In this document: positions 9,248 to 17,905 of the stretch, piece by piece | How the letters are laid out: the number at the start of each line of letters is the position of its first letter | Position numbering within the stretch: the first letter of the stretch is position 1 | Origin: Chitinophaga agri | GTDB lineage: Bacteria; Bacteroidota; Bacteroidia; Chitinophagales; Chitinophagaceae | Reading direction: 5' to 3' | NCBI RefSeq assembly: GCF_010093065.1 | Contig: NZ_CP048113.1 | Coordinates: 2,046,001 to 2,110,000, forward strand | DNA length: 64,000 bases | Notes under the pieces: generated by a model | The model's input: only the letters and a program-made list of their open reading frames with translations | What the model was told of the DNA's origin: nothing | Databases searched by the model: none | Program-made: the position numbers and the translations under genes

Positions 9248-9820
9248 ATGCTACAGCAGTTAACTAATTTATCAGATAAGGAATTGATTTCCCGGGCGAG
9301 AAAGCTGAAAGATCAGGAAGCAGAAGGTGTGCTCATGGAACGTTACAGCCACCTCATGGTCGCTGTTTGTTTACCCCATCTCAATAATGGACCCGCCACC
9401 GCTCCCGAGGAAGTCTACCCCTCGTTGCTCCAGCGGCTGAGCAATAGTCTGAAGACCCAAAGTATCCCGAAAGCCAATGAATGGATACACTACACGATCA
9501 GGGCGCAACAGGCCCAGACAGACCGGAACAATCCATTTTTTCCAAGTACGGCATCCAGAGAATTACAACAGGTCGAAGGCAGGGTCGAAAAAGCAGCCAC
9601 GAATATGAAAGAGCAACAACAGCTCGCTGCATCTTTTGTGCGTGCACTTGAGAAACTACCTGATGAAGAAAAATATTTTCTGAAAGAATTTTACGTGAAT
9701 AATAAGTCATTTGCAGAACTGGCGGAAACCAGACGGTATACTGTCGAGAAGACCCGGCAGTTACTACAACAGGCAAAGCAAAAAATGGCGTCCTTATTGA
9801 TGAATGAAACCTATGAGTAA
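9248..9820 (+). CDS. Divergent sigma-70-family (ECF-like) protein
   Basis: A 190-residue protein that aligns end to end by eye with the ECF sigma factor at 11071: LSDKELISRARK versus LTDEELLERFKA in region 2, and ALEKLPDEEKYFLKEFYVNNKSF versus ALEQLNPEQRVCVKLFYLQKLSY in region 4. Region 2 has lost the usual D-A-x-D-x-x-Q-x-x-F pattern (here PATAPEEVYPSLLQRL), so core binding or promoter melting may be altered. It overlaps the following anti-sigma/TPR gene by 17 bases, so translation is probably coupled. It may be a specialised or degenerating sigma factor. Confidence 0.75.
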   Translation: MLQQLTNLSDKELISRARKLKDQEAEGVLMERYSHLMVAVCLPHLNNGPATAPEEVYPSLLQRLSNSLKTQSIPKANEWIHYTIRAQQAQTDRNNPFFPSTASRELQQVEGRVEKAATNMKEQQQLAASFVRALEKLPDEEKYFLKEFYVNNKSFAELAETRRYTVEKTRQLLQQAKQKMASLLMNETYE

Positions 9821-10916
9821 CTTGGAAAACAATGAGAAAATACTGAAGATCTTCAGTAACATCCGCTGTCTGAACAGGGACCAGCTTCCCCGTTACCTGG
9901 ACGGTCGTCTGACGGATGTCGAAAAACACCTGGTAGAACAACACCTGGTGGATTGCGACCTCTGTTTTGATGCATTGCAGGTACTCCAGCAACAACAATA
10001 CAGGGACCAGTACCAGCCGCTCGCCGGAAGTATGCAGCAATTCATCCGGAACGGCATCAAACAGGTGTCCCATGCACATAAAGCCGAACGCTATCAGCGC
10101 CAGGAACAAAAAAAGGAAAGTTTCCTGATCTACTTCTGGGCAGTAGCAGGGATCGCCGCTGCTGCCGGCATCATCTACCTGATACAGCAACAGGGCAAGT
10201 TTAAACCGGCGGTAACGAAAGCTATTGCCAGTAATGCCGCGATGATCACTACTCCTGCAGCAACGCCGGCCGCTGTACAGGCAGCCGTTATCACACCTGC
10301 CCGTGCGGAGAAACCGGATACGGTAAGTCGCCGTCCTGTTACCACACCTGTGGCAATACCAGTGGCTACTGCTGTACCACCTGCACCAACGCCAGCAGTT
10401 CCGGCTACTAAACCTCCGATAAAAGACTCTGTGAAGGCGGCGGCCAAACCAGCCGCCACTCCGCTGGTAACCAAGGATAAGGACAGCGCTAAAAAACAGG
10501 CTTCTCCTGTTCCTAAACAGACGGAGGCCAGGATCGTACCAGATGACAAGGATACGCCGGCTGTGGCAAAGAAAACGGAGGAGAAACCTGAACCTAAGCC
10601 GGTGGCAAAGGAGAAGGAAAAGGAAAAGAAAGAGAAGGATGATGACAAACCTGCCGCTGCCTCCAGCAGTACGGATGAATTCCTGTATAAAGCTGCCATG
10701 GTGTATCACCAGCAGGGAGACCTGAATGAGGCCATTTCCCGGTATAAACATCTTTCAGGTAGTACCGGCAGATACGGTGAACTTTCGCGCTACCAGCTGG
10801 CCGTATGTTATCGTAGTAAGGGACAAACCGGCAAGGCCCGCCGTATGTTCAAAGAGGTAGTGCGCATGAATGGCAGTATGAAGGACAAAGCCCAGGCGGC
10901 CCTTGACAATTTATAG
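9804..10916 (+). CDS. Anti-sigma-like zinc-finger membrane protein with C-terminal TPRs
   Basis: A 370-residue protein in four parts: a zf-HC2-type anti-sigma domain (L-D-G-R-L-T, then HLVEQHLVDCDLC, about residues 30-60); one transmembrane helix near 105-130 (FWAVAGIAAAAGIIYLI); a long Pro/Ala/Lys-rich linker of about 150 residues ending in a charged KEKEKEKKEKDDD run; and two or three TPR-like helices at the C-terminus (about 290-370). The zinc finger should hold the sigma factor encoded just upstream, while linker and TPRs lie in the periplasm and could span the wall to bind another protein. The fusion to TPRs is unusual compared with the short anti-sigma at 11680. Met4 is an alternative start. 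Confidence 0.78.
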   Translation: MKPMSNLENNEKILKIFSNIRCLNRDQLPRYLDGRLTDVEKHLVEQHLVDCDLCFDALQVLQQQQYRDQYQPLAGSMQQFIRNGIKQVSHAHKAERYQRQEQKKESFLIYFWAVAGIAAAAGIIYLIQQQGKFKPAVTKAIASNAAMITTPAATPAAVQAAVITPARAEKPDTVSRRPVTTPVAIPVATAVPPAPTPAVPATKPPIKDSVKAAAKPAATPLVTKDKDSAKKQASPVPKQTEARIVPDDKDTPAVAKKTEEKPEPKPVAKEKEKEKKEKDDDKPAAASSSTDEFLYKAAMVYHQQGDLNEAISRYKHLSGSTGRYGELSRYQLAVCYRSKGQTGKARRMFKEVVRMNGSMKDKAQAALDNL

Positions 10917-10957
10917 ATCGTTCTGCTGAGTGCATCAGCCTCACATATCATACAAGT

Positions 10958-10997
10958 CCATAGATATCCTGTACAGGGATCTTCTATGGGCTTTTTT
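10958..10997 (+). terminator. Terminator after the first sigma module
   Basis: Outer arms CCATAGA (10958-10964) and TCTATGG (10983-10989) with partial inner pairing (ATCC/GGAT) around TGTACA, followed by a run of six T at 10992-10997. Confidence 0.7.
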
Positions 10998-11070
10998 AAT
11001 TGGCCGGCAATTTTTATGGAATCCCGTTGGGTAATGCATCTTAATATTATAAGTATTTTATCTTTATCCA

Positions 11071-11637
11071 GTGAATTATAAGAATAGTCAGGAATTAACA
11101 GATGAGGAACTGCTGGAACGGTTCAAAGCCGATGAGAACAGCAATTGGATAGGCATCCTGTTTGACAGGTATGCAGTGTTGCTGTTGGGTATGTGCATGA
11201 AATACCTTAAAAACGAAGAGGATGCGAGAGACAGTGTACAACAGATCTTTTTAAAAGTATTGGCGGACATCAACAAGCATAAGGTCCAGTACTTCCGGGC
11301 CTGGATCTACCAGGTGGCCAAAAATCATTGCCTGATGCAGCTGCGTCACAGAAGTCAGATCCGGCAGGAAGAAGTCAGTGAAAAGCATCTCAATGACCCT
11401 GCGGAACCTGCAGAAGATAAAGCCAGGTTCGTGGAGAAAGATAACTTGCTGGAAAATATGCAGTCCGCACTGGAGCAATTAAACCCGGAACAGCGTGTCT
11501 GTGTCAAACTTTTCTATCTGCAGAAACTATCTTACCAGGATATTACCGATCAAACGGGATATACGTTGTTGCAGGTGAAGAGTTATATTCAGAATGGAAA
11601 ACGTAACCTGAAACTCCTTTTAGGGAAGCAGGGTTAA
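11071..11637 (+). CDS. ECF-type RNA polymerase sigma factor
   Basis: A 188-residue sigma-70 family protein. Region 2 shows YLKNEEDARDSVQQIFLKVL (about residues 48-67) and YFRAWIYQVAKNHCLMQLRHR; region 4 shows LEQLNPEQRVCVKLFYLQKLSYQDI and a helix-turn-helix (TDQTGYTLLQVKSYIQNGKRNLK). The start is GTG. It is followed 42 bases later by a zinc-finger anti-sigma gene and preceded by the paralogous module at 9248-10916. Target promoters are not identifiable here. Confidence 0.88.
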   Translation: MNYKNSQELTDEELLERFKADENSNWIGILFDRYAVLLLGMCMKYLKNEEDARDSVQQIFLKVLADINKHKVQYFRAWIYQVAKNHCLMQLRHRSQIRQEEVSEKHLNDPAEPAEDKARFVEKDNLLENMQSALEQLNPEQRVCVKLFYLQKLSYQDITDQTGYTLLQVKSYIQNGKRNLKLLLGKQG

Positions 11638-11679
11638 CGAGGGAGATATGCAGAACAATAATTATCGAGAAAACATTTT

Positions 11680-12033
11680 ATGAACGAAGAATATCAGGAT
11701 ATTTTCACCACGACGACCTGCCCTACGCAACAGCAGCTGCTGGACTATGTACAGGGCCGGCTAACAGGCGAAGCGCTGCATGAAGTGGAACTTCATCTGG
11801 CTGATTGTGAAATGTGCAGTGAGGCCGTGGAAGGATTATCTGCCTTTGAACAGAAAGAACAAATTCCCGTATGGTTACGGCAGATGAAATTGCAGATGCT
11901 ACGTAACCTGCGTACCGGCAAACGCCGTAAACACCAGATCACTTACTTTACACAACTGGGCATCATTGTGATCGTGATCCTGTTCATTTTGCTGGCGGCA
12001 TTCTGGACGTATCATTTCATATCGAATAAGTAA
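11680..12033 (+). CDS. Zinc-finger anti-sigma factor, membrane-anchored
   Basis: A 117-residue protein with an N-terminal zf-HC2-like domain (YVQGRLTGEALHEVELHLADCEMC, His/Cys/Cys ligands at about residues 42-50) and a single transmembrane helix near the C-terminus (GIIVIVILFILLAAFWTYHFI, about 91-111). It should bind the sigma factor encoded 42 bases upstream and hold it at the membrane. Only a handful of residues would be outside the cytoplasm, so it probably needs a partner to receive an external signal. The cytoplasmic part is recognisably similar to residues 28-65 of the larger anti-sigma protein at 9804. Confidence 0.82.
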   Translation: MNEEYQDIFTTTTCPTQQQLLDYVQGRLTGEALHEVELHLADCEMCSEAVEGLSAFEQKEQIPVWLRQMKLQMLRNLRTGKRRKHQITYFTQLGIIVIVILFILLAAFWTYHFISNK

Positions 12034-12050
12034 CAATCACCTATATGCGA

Positions 12051-12086
12051 AAAAAAGTCCCGGCCTTTATGGACCGGGACTTTTTT
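12051..12086. terminator. Bidirectional terminator between anti-sigma and TPR genes
   Basis: Perfect 13-bp arms AAAAAAGTCCCGG (12051-12063) and CCGGGACTTTTTT (12074-12086) with a 10-base loop; the A/T ends supply a T-tract in either direction for the convergent genes. Confidence 0.9.
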
Positions 12087-12104
12087 ATGTATCAATATGA
12101 TTGA

Positions 12105-13352
12105 TTACAGGCTTTCCAGCTTCTTCTTCACTGCTTCTACTTTAGCAGTTTCGTTTTTGATAGCATAGATCTTCTGCAGCGCATACAGACAGCTTTCGTA
12201 AGTCTGTTTGTCGCTAGGTTCCAGGCTACCTGCTGCAGAGAAGTTAGCATCCGCTTTCTCGAAGAAAGGCAGTGCCTGATCCATCAGACCAGTTACTTTA
12301 GTCTGCAGTTCTTTTGCTTTAGGCGTGTTCAGAGATTTGCTGTCCATTGCATTCAGTTCCTTGTTGAAACCTACTGCACGGTTGAAATAGAGTGCACCTA
12401 ACTGGAAGTTAGCGGTTGCATCATCAGCTTTCAGTTCGATCGCTTTTTTGTAAGCATTTTCAGCTTTGGTCATCAGCTCATCGTAGTTAGCTGGTTTTGC
12501 TGCTTCACCTTTCTCATCCGCACGTGGATTAGCCAGGTTGTCTACACGGATACCGTAGTCCAGTACTGTCTGGAAATCGTTTGGATTTTCAGCGATCTTC
12601 TTTTCCAGCATACCCAGTAACTCACTGGTTTTACCGGTTTTGGAGTAGTACAGCATCTCCATATCGTTGAAACGTTTGTCCTTAGGGAACATTACTTTTC
12701 CTTCTTCGATAGTTTTAAGCCAGTTAGCGTTATCACCTTTCTCTTCGTAGGTCTGCGCCAGGATCACGTACAGTGCAGGCTCGGCTTTGAACTGAAGGTC
12801 AGCAGCCTTTCTCAGGAATGGCAGCGCCTCGTCTTTTTTACCAGCCTGGTTACCAGCGTAACCTGCGTAGAATACCATAGAAGTATCTGTAGGGATAGTA
12901 CCACCCAGATTTTTACCATTGTAGTAATCAGCTACAGCAAAAGCGTCTTTGAAGTGAACGAACGCTGAATCCCATTTCTGGTCGTTCAGATTACCGTAAC
13001 CTGCGTTACCGATGGTAGCGTACAGGTTAAACATACGGCGGTTCATTTCCAGCAAAGCTTCTGGCAGTTTAGCATTGATATCCAGGGCTTTTTTGTAGGC
13101 CTCGAATGCTTCCATTGCCTGTACAGGATCTTTCTTCTCAGTAGCTACTTCTTCGAAAATCTTTCCTTTTACATACCATGTTTTAGCCTCACCTTTAGTT
13201 TTTTCATTTTCCAGTGCTGCCTGAATATCGGCTTTTGCTTTATCATAATCTTTCTTGCCCAGCGCGTCATCCGCACTGTTCACCTTCGCACGTTGCGCGA
13301 ATGCAACCATTCCTACTCCGCAAAAGATAAATGATACCAGTAATTTTTTCAT
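12105..13352 (-). CDS. Exported TPR protein
   Basis: A 415-residue protein starting at MKKLLVSFIFCGVGMVAFAQ, a clear cleavable signal peptide (cut after AFA-Q), so it is periplasmic or outer-membrane associated. The frame stays open another 25 codons upstream, but those residues precede the signal peptide and are unlikely to be translated. The mature protein is rich in TPR helices (for example around residues 30-60, 85-115, 175-210 and 295-330). No enzyme motif is visible. The gene lies 128 bases downstream of gyrA on the same strand. Confidence 0.82.
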   Translation of the reverse strand: MKKLLVSFIFCGVGMVAFAQRAKVNSADDALGKKDYDKAKADIQAALENEKTKGEAKTWYVKGKIFEEVATEKKDPVQAMEAFEAYKKALDINAKLPEALLEMNRRMFNLYATIGNAGYGNLNDQKWDSAFVHFKDAFAVADYYNGKNLGGTIPTDTSMVFYAGYAGNQAGKKDEALPFLRKAADLQFKAEPALYVILAQTYEEKGDNANWLKTIEEGKVMFPKDKRFNDMEMLYYSKTGKTSELLGMLEKKIAENPNDFQTVLDYGIRVDNLANPRADEKGEAAKPANYDELMTKAENAYKKAIELKADDATANFQLGALYFNRAVGFNKELNAMDSKSLNTPKAKELQTKVTGLMDQALPFFEKADANFSAAGSLEPSDKQTYESCLYALQKIYAIKNETAKVEAVKKKLESL

Positions 13353-13480
13353 GTTGCTCAATATTTTGTTGTTTTCTATAAGTATGGCGTTAGATTTTAA
13401 TGCCTGTTTCAACCATAATAAATACAATCCACCGCAGGTTAACCATTAGTTCGCATTAAGAAATTGCGGTTTCCTGGTAA

Positions 13481-16057
13481 TTATTCTGCAGGCGTTACAT
13501 CTTCCGTTGCACCAGCCGGAGCATCTCCAGGTGTTGCTGAGCCATCTACCTGCTCATTTCCTTCCATACCTTCTTCAGCAAACTTATCCTCTTCCTGCTC
13601 ATCCAGACGGGCGACAGCAGCGATTTCGTCGTTATCATCCAGTCGGATCAGACGTACGCCCTGGGTAGCACGGCCAGCTTCACGGATATCGGCAACTGCC
13701 ATACGGATCGTGATACCGGACTTACAGGTAATCATCAGGTCATCCTTCTCAGTTACGTCCATGATAGCGATCAGGCTACCTGTTTTCTCTGTGATATTGA
13801 TAGTCTTTACACCCTTACCACCGCGGTTGGTAATTCTATATTCTTCAATATCAGTACGTTTACCGAAACCTTTCTCTGAAACTACCAGTACAGTGCGGGA
13901 TTCATCATCCTTATTTACACAAATCATACCAACAACCTCGTCCTTGTCGTTGTCTACCTCGATACCCCTTACACCGATAGCGCCACGGCCTGTGTCACGT
14001 ACGGTATTCTCAGGAAAGCGGATAGCACGGCCACTCTTGATGGCCATCATGATCTGGCTGTTACCGTTGGTCAGTTTAGCCTCGAGTAACTGGTCACCTT
14101 CGTTGATCGTGATTGCGTTCACACCATTCTGACGTGGACGAGAGAAGTCTTCCAGTAATGTCTTTTTGATGATACCATTCGCTGTACACAGTACAATATA
14201 GTGAGAGCTGATAAACTCCTTATCACTCAGGTCCTTGATATCGATGATCGCTCTGATCTTATCATCCGTAGGGAGGTTGATCAGGTTCTGGATCGCACGG
14301 CCTTTACCACTCTTCTCTCCTTCAGGGATCTCGTATACTTTCAGCCAGTAACAACGCCCCTTTTCAGTAAAGAACAACATGGTATGGTGAGTAGACGCCA
14401 CGAACAGGTGCTCGATATAGTCTTCCTCACGTGTTTTACCACCCAGCGCCCCACGGCCACCGCGTTTCTGCTGACGGTAATCATAGGCAGATGTACGTTT
14501 GATATAACCCAGATGAGAGATGGTGATCACCACGTCTTCTTCTGCAATGATATCTTCCATACGCATTTCACTCGCCAGGTACTGGATCTCAGTTTTACGC
14601 TCGTCTCCAAAACGTTTCTTTACATCTTCCAGTTCTTCCTTAATGATCTTGAAGCGCAGGCCTTCGTCAGACAGTATATCTTTCAGGTAAGCGATGAGTT
14701 TCATTACCTCGTCGTATTCTTCTTTGATCTTATCACGCTCCATACCGGTCAGACGTTGTAAACGCAGTTCCAGTATTGCTTTGGATTGGATGTCGCTCAG
14801 TTCGAAGCGGGTCATCAGACCTTCCTTCGCTTCATCCGGTGTACGGGATGAACGGATCAGCGCGATCACTTCATCCAGGTGATCCAGAGCGATCAGGTAA
14901 CCCTGTAGGATGTGTGCTTTTTCTTCCGCTTTACGCAGGTCGAAACGCGTTCTGCGTACAACTACCTCATGGCGGAAGTCAACAAATTCAGCCAGCATAT
15001 CTTTCAGGTTCAGTACACGCGGACGACCTTTTACCAGTGCCACGTTATTGATACCGTAAGATGTCTGTAACTCTGAATATTTATACAGCTGGTTAATCAC
15101 CACGTTAGCGATCGCTTCACGTTTCAGATCGATCACCAGGCGCATACCATCACGGTCACTTTCGTCACGCGCTTCGGAAATACCTTCAATGATCTTATCA
15201 TCTGCGAGCTGCGCGATCTTCTGGTGCAGTGCTGCTTTATTGATCTGGTAAGGCAGTTCATAGATCACCAGGCGTTCACGGCCAGCTTTGGTAGTTTCTA
15301 CGTTCACTTTACCACGTACTACTACCCTGCCACGGCCTGTTTCAAAGCCCTGTTTCACACCTTCATAACCGTAGATAACACCACCTGTAGGGAAGTCCGG
15401 TGCCTTTACGTGCTTGATCAGGTCTTCAATAGTAATGTCACGGTCATCAATGTATGCAATCAGGCCATCTATCACCTCTGACAGGTTGTGCGGCATGATG
15501 TTGGTCGCCATACCTACCGCAATACCTGACGCTCCGTTGATCAGGAGGTTAGGGATACGTGTAGGCAGTACTGTTGGCTCTTCCAGGGTATCGTCAAAGT
15601 TCAGGGTGAAGTCCACTGTCTCCTTGTCGATATCTTCCAGCATTGCCTCTGCCATACGTTGCAGACGGATCTCCGTGTAACGCATTGCCGCCGGCATGTC
15701 ACCATCCACCGAACCAAAGTTACCCTGACCATCTACCAGCATGTAACGCAGGCTCCACGGCTGGGCCATACGAACGATCGTATCATAGATGGAGGCGTCA
15801 CCATGCGGGTGGAATTTACCCATTACCTCACCCACGATACGGGCTGATTTCTTGTAAGCTTTGTTACTGTTGTTCCCTAACTCATTCATACCAAACAACA
15901 CGCGGCGGTGTACCGGTTTTAAACCGTCCCGGACATCCGGAAGAGCACGTCCCACGATCACTGACATAGAGTAATCTATGTAGGCCGTTTTCATCTGCTC
16001 TTCAATGTTGATCTGGATAATCCTGCCGTCTTGCTGATTTTCCGTATTTTCTGACAT
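13481..16057 (-). CDS. gyrA: DNA gyrase subunit A
   Basis: 858 residues; the DNA-cleaving subunit of gyrase, which introduces negative supercoils with GyrB. Signatures: SMSVIVGRALPDVRDGLKPVHRRVL near residue 30-55, the quinolone-resistance region HPHGDASIYDTIVRMAQPWSLR, and the catalytic tyrosine in MRYTEIRL near residue 125. The C-terminal half has the beta-pinwheel repeats and a GyrA-box version QKRGGRGALG, supporting gyrase rather than topoisomerase IV. The tail is strongly acidic (EEQEEDKFAEEGMEGN), as in other GyrA proteins where it tunes supercoiling. A TATATTTG box lies about 45 bases upstream of the start. Confidence 0.97.
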   Translation of the reverse strand: MSENTENQQDGRIIQINIEEQMKTAYIDYSMSVIVGRALPDVRDGLKPVHRRVLFGMNELGNNSNKAYKKSARIVGEVMGKFHPHGDASIYDTIVRMAQPWSLRYMLVDGQGNFGSVDGDMPAAMRYTEIRLQRMAEAMLEDIDKETVDFTLNFDDTLEEPTVLPTRIPNLLINGASGIAVGMATNIMPHNLSEVIDGLIAYIDDRDITIEDLIKHVKAPDFPTGGVIYGYEGVKQGFETGRGRVVVRGKVNVETTKAGRERLVIYELPYQINKAALHQKIAQLADDKIIEGISEARDESDRDGMRLVIDLKREAIANVVINQLYKYSELQTSYGINNVALVKGRPRVLNLKDMLAEFVDFRHEVVVRRTRFDLRKAEEKAHILQGYLIALDHLDEVIALIRSSRTPDEAKEGLMTRFELSDIQSKAILELRLQRLTGMERDKIKEEYDEVMKLIAYLKDILSDEGLRFKIIKEELEDVKKRFGDERKTEIQYLASEMRMEDIIAEEDVVITISHLGYIKRTSAYDYRQQKRGGRGALGGKTREEDYIEHLFVASTHHTMLFFTEKGRCYWLKVYEIPEGEKSGKGRAIQNLINLPTDDKIRAIIDIKDLSDKEFISSHYIVLCTANGIIKKTLLEDFSRPRQNGVNAITINEGDQLLEAKLTNGNSQIMMAIKSGRAIRFPENTVRDTGRGAIGVRGIEVDNDKDEVVGMICVNKDDESRTVLVVSEKGFGKRTDIEEYRITNRGGKGVKTINITEKTGSLIAIMDVTEKDDLMITCKSGITIRMAVADIREAGRATQGVRLIRLDDNDEIAAVARLDEQEEDKFAEEGMEGNEQVDGSATPGDAPAGATEDVTPAE

Positions 16058-16102
16058 TATATTGTTGGTTTACAATTAATTCCCTTAAAAAATAAATAGA
16101 CG

Positions 16103-16110
16103 CAAATATA
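16103..16110 (-). promoter_or_regulatory. -7 box of the gyrA promoter
   Basis: Reading on the reverse strand the sequence is TATATTTG, a perfect match to the Bacteroidota TAnnTTTG element, giving a leader of about 40 bases before the gyrA ATG. I see no clear TTTG -33 partner. Confidence 0.55.
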
Positions 16111-16173
16111 GCCATTTTAAGCCGTATTCCGGCCTTTCTGTCATAGAATGTGAATAAAAAAGGAATTGTCATA

Positions 16174-16221
16174 TTCTACAAATAGACTATGCGTTAAGAA
16201 CAATTTCTACAGATAGACTAT
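16174..16221. repeat. Pair of 17-bp direct repeats 31 bp apart
   Basis: TTCTACAAATAGACTAT (16174-16190) recurs as TTCTACAGATAGACTAT (16205-16221): 16 of 17 bases match. The repeat period of 31 bp is close to three DNA turns, so two copies of a protein could bind the same face. The site is between the divergent gyrA and oxidoreductase genes, upstream of the gyrA -7 box. The rest of this 404-base gap is A/T-rich with no gene. Confidence 0.55.
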
Positions 16222-16461
16222 TTAATCCTTATTTTGCGTTGACTCCTTCAATTAATATTCCATATAACAGAAAAAAGGAATATTGGGAAAATAAAATATT
16301 GGCAAAGATTTTGTTTTTAATCCGGTGAAAATCAGACGGTCACGGACAGTTAACTAAAAACACGACTGGTTAAAACGAATTTTCCTGAAAATTCGAACAT
16401 TAGATGGATGACCGATGTTAAATCCCTGTTCTGTTACCATATTAAAGATGAACAAATTAAT

Positions 16462-17787
16462 ATGAAGAATATACTCTTATTTGGTGCCGGTAAGTCGGCT
16501 ACAAGCCTGATCGACTACCTGGTATCAAATGCTCCACGGCAAAAATGGCATATCACTGTTGCCGATCATGACCTGGCGCTTATTAAATCAAAAACCGGCA
16601 AGTCTTACTATGTAACCCCAGCAGCTATTGACATCCGGGATGAAGCTTCCAGGCAAAAACTGATTCAGGAAACGGACCTCGTTATTTCCCTGTTGCCACC
16701 GTCATTACATATTTTCGTAGCGAAAGACTGTCTGCAGTTCGGTAAAAATCTGCTCACCGCCTCTTACATCGATCCCGAAGTAAAAAAGCTGGAAAAAGAA
16801 ATTGAAGACGCAGGCCTGCTCTTTATGTATGAAATGGGACTGGATCCCGGCATCGATCATATGAGCGCTATGAAACTGATCCACTCCATTGAAAAGAAAG
16901 GTGGTCAGATCTCTGCGTTCCGCTCCTACTGCGGTGGACTTGTATCACCTGAAAGTAACGACAACCCATGGCAGTACAAGATCTCCTGGAATGCCCGTAA
17001 CGTGGTACTGGCCGGTAACTCCGGCGCTACCTACCGCGATAAGGGTAAAGTGAAGGAAGTTGGTTACCAGCACCTCTTCGATCAATCTAAAACGATCCAT
17101 ATTCCGAGCCTGGGCAAACTAGCCTACTACCCTAACCGTGATTCGCTGAACTACATCAGCGCGTACAAGCTGGATGAAGTGCCCACTTTTATGCGGGCGA
17201 CACTCCGCTATCCTGACTTCTGCGAAGGCTGGAGCACGCTTGTGAAGCTGGGTCTCACTGACGATACTAAAAAAATACAGACCGATAATATGACCTACTA
17301 TGAATGGGCCAGTCAGCAAACGGACAGTGACCCATCCATCAGTCATGAAGAGAATATAGCCAACTATCTCGGCATCAGCGCAAAATCAAAAATCCTGCGT
17401 CAGCTGAAATTTCTTGGTCTGCTGAACGGTGAAACTATTCATCTCGGCGAGCAGACAAATGCCTCCGTCCTCCAGCATATCATCGAATCTAAACTAGCGA
17501 TGGAGCCTGCTGACAAAGATATGATCGTCATGACCCATGAGATCGAATTTGAAAGACGTGGTATGAACACCCGCATGCATAGCTATATGATCTCTGTAGG
17601 TGAAGACAACGTACGCACTGCAATGGCAAAAACGGTTGGTCTGCCATTAGGTATTCTAGCCAAACTGATACTCCAGGAAAAAGTTACCCTGAAAGGACTG
17701 CATATTCCTATTTCACCAGAGATCTATAATCCGGTACTGAAAGAATTGGAAGAGTTTAATATCAGGTTTGAAGAAAGCTTTGAGTAA
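16462..17787 (+). CDS. Saccharopine dehydrogenase-like oxidoreductase
   Basis: A 441-residue protein with an N-terminal Rossmann fold (ILLFGAGKSATSLIDYL) and the two-domain layout of saccharopine reductase/dehydrogenase (LYS9-like): DLVISLLPPSLH, NLLTASYIDPEVKKLEKE, GLDPGIDHMSAMKLI, and a catalytic-domain stretch FRSYCGGLVSPESNDNPWQYKISWNARNVVLAG. Such proteins act in lysine degradation or in related NAD(P)-dependent reactions of amino-acid imines. The frame extends 18 codons upstream, but the ATG at 16462 begins exactly where homologous proteins begin. It has no metabolic neighbours here. The substrate is inferred, not shown. Confidence 0.85.
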   Translation: MKNILLFGAGKSATSLIDYLVSNAPRQKWHITVADHDLALIKSKTGKSYYVTPAAIDIRDEASRQKLIQETDLVISLLPPSLHIFVAKDCLQFGKNLLTASYIDPEVKKLEKEIEDAGLLFMYEMGLDPGIDHMSAMKLIHSIEKKGGQISAFRSYCGGLVSPESNDNPWQYKISWNARNVVLAGNSGATYRDKGKVKEVGYQHLFDQSKTIHIPSLGKLAYYPNRDSLNYISAYKLDEVPTFMRATLRYPDFCEGWSTLVKLGLTDDTKKIQTDNMTYYEWASQQTDSDPSISHEENIANYLGISAKSKILRQLKFLGLLNGETIHLGEQTNASVLQHIIESKLAMEPADKDMIVMTHEIEFERRGMNTRMHSYMISVGEDNVRTAMAKTVGLPLGILAKLILQEKVTLKGLHIPISPEIYNPVLKELEEFNIRFEESFE

Positions 17788-17797
17788 TTAGGAACTA
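17785..17797 (+). repeat. AATTAGGAA-type repeat overlapping a stop codon
   Basis: TAATTAGGAACTA begins with the TAA stop of the saccharopine-dehydrogenase-like gene and is followed 11 bases later by the 31-bp hairpin. A degenerate reverse copy (AATTCCCGATTTCTGATG) lies at 17889-17906, next to the end of the sirtuin gene. Confidence 0.5.
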
Positions 17798-17808
17798 CCG
17801 CTAATAAA

Positions 17809-17875
17809 AGTTTCCGCTATACAGTAAAGGGCGCTCCTGGCTATCAGGAGCGCCCTTTACTGTATAGCGGAAACT
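17809..17875. terminator. Perfect 31-bp hairpin between convergent genes
   Basis: The arms 17809-17839 and 17845-17875 are exact reverse complements over 31 bp, with a 5-base loop GCTAT. A T-rich run follows on the reverse strand only. The position between the convergent oxidoreductase and sirtuin genes suggests termination, but the stem is two to three times longer than the other terminators here. Confidence 0.8.
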
Positions 17876-17905
17876 CTAAGTATAAAAAATTCCCGATTTC
17901 TGATG

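Noticed and set aside
9498..10751. 417-residue reverse frame across the sigma/anti-sigma genes
   Set aside because: Arg/Leu/Phe-rich low-complexity translation produced by the Pro/Ala/Lys-coding linker on the other strand.
13464..14132. 222-residue forward frame opposite gyrA
   Set aside because: It is Ser/Ile/Pro-rich with no domain and lies entirely antisense to the well-supported gyrA gene.
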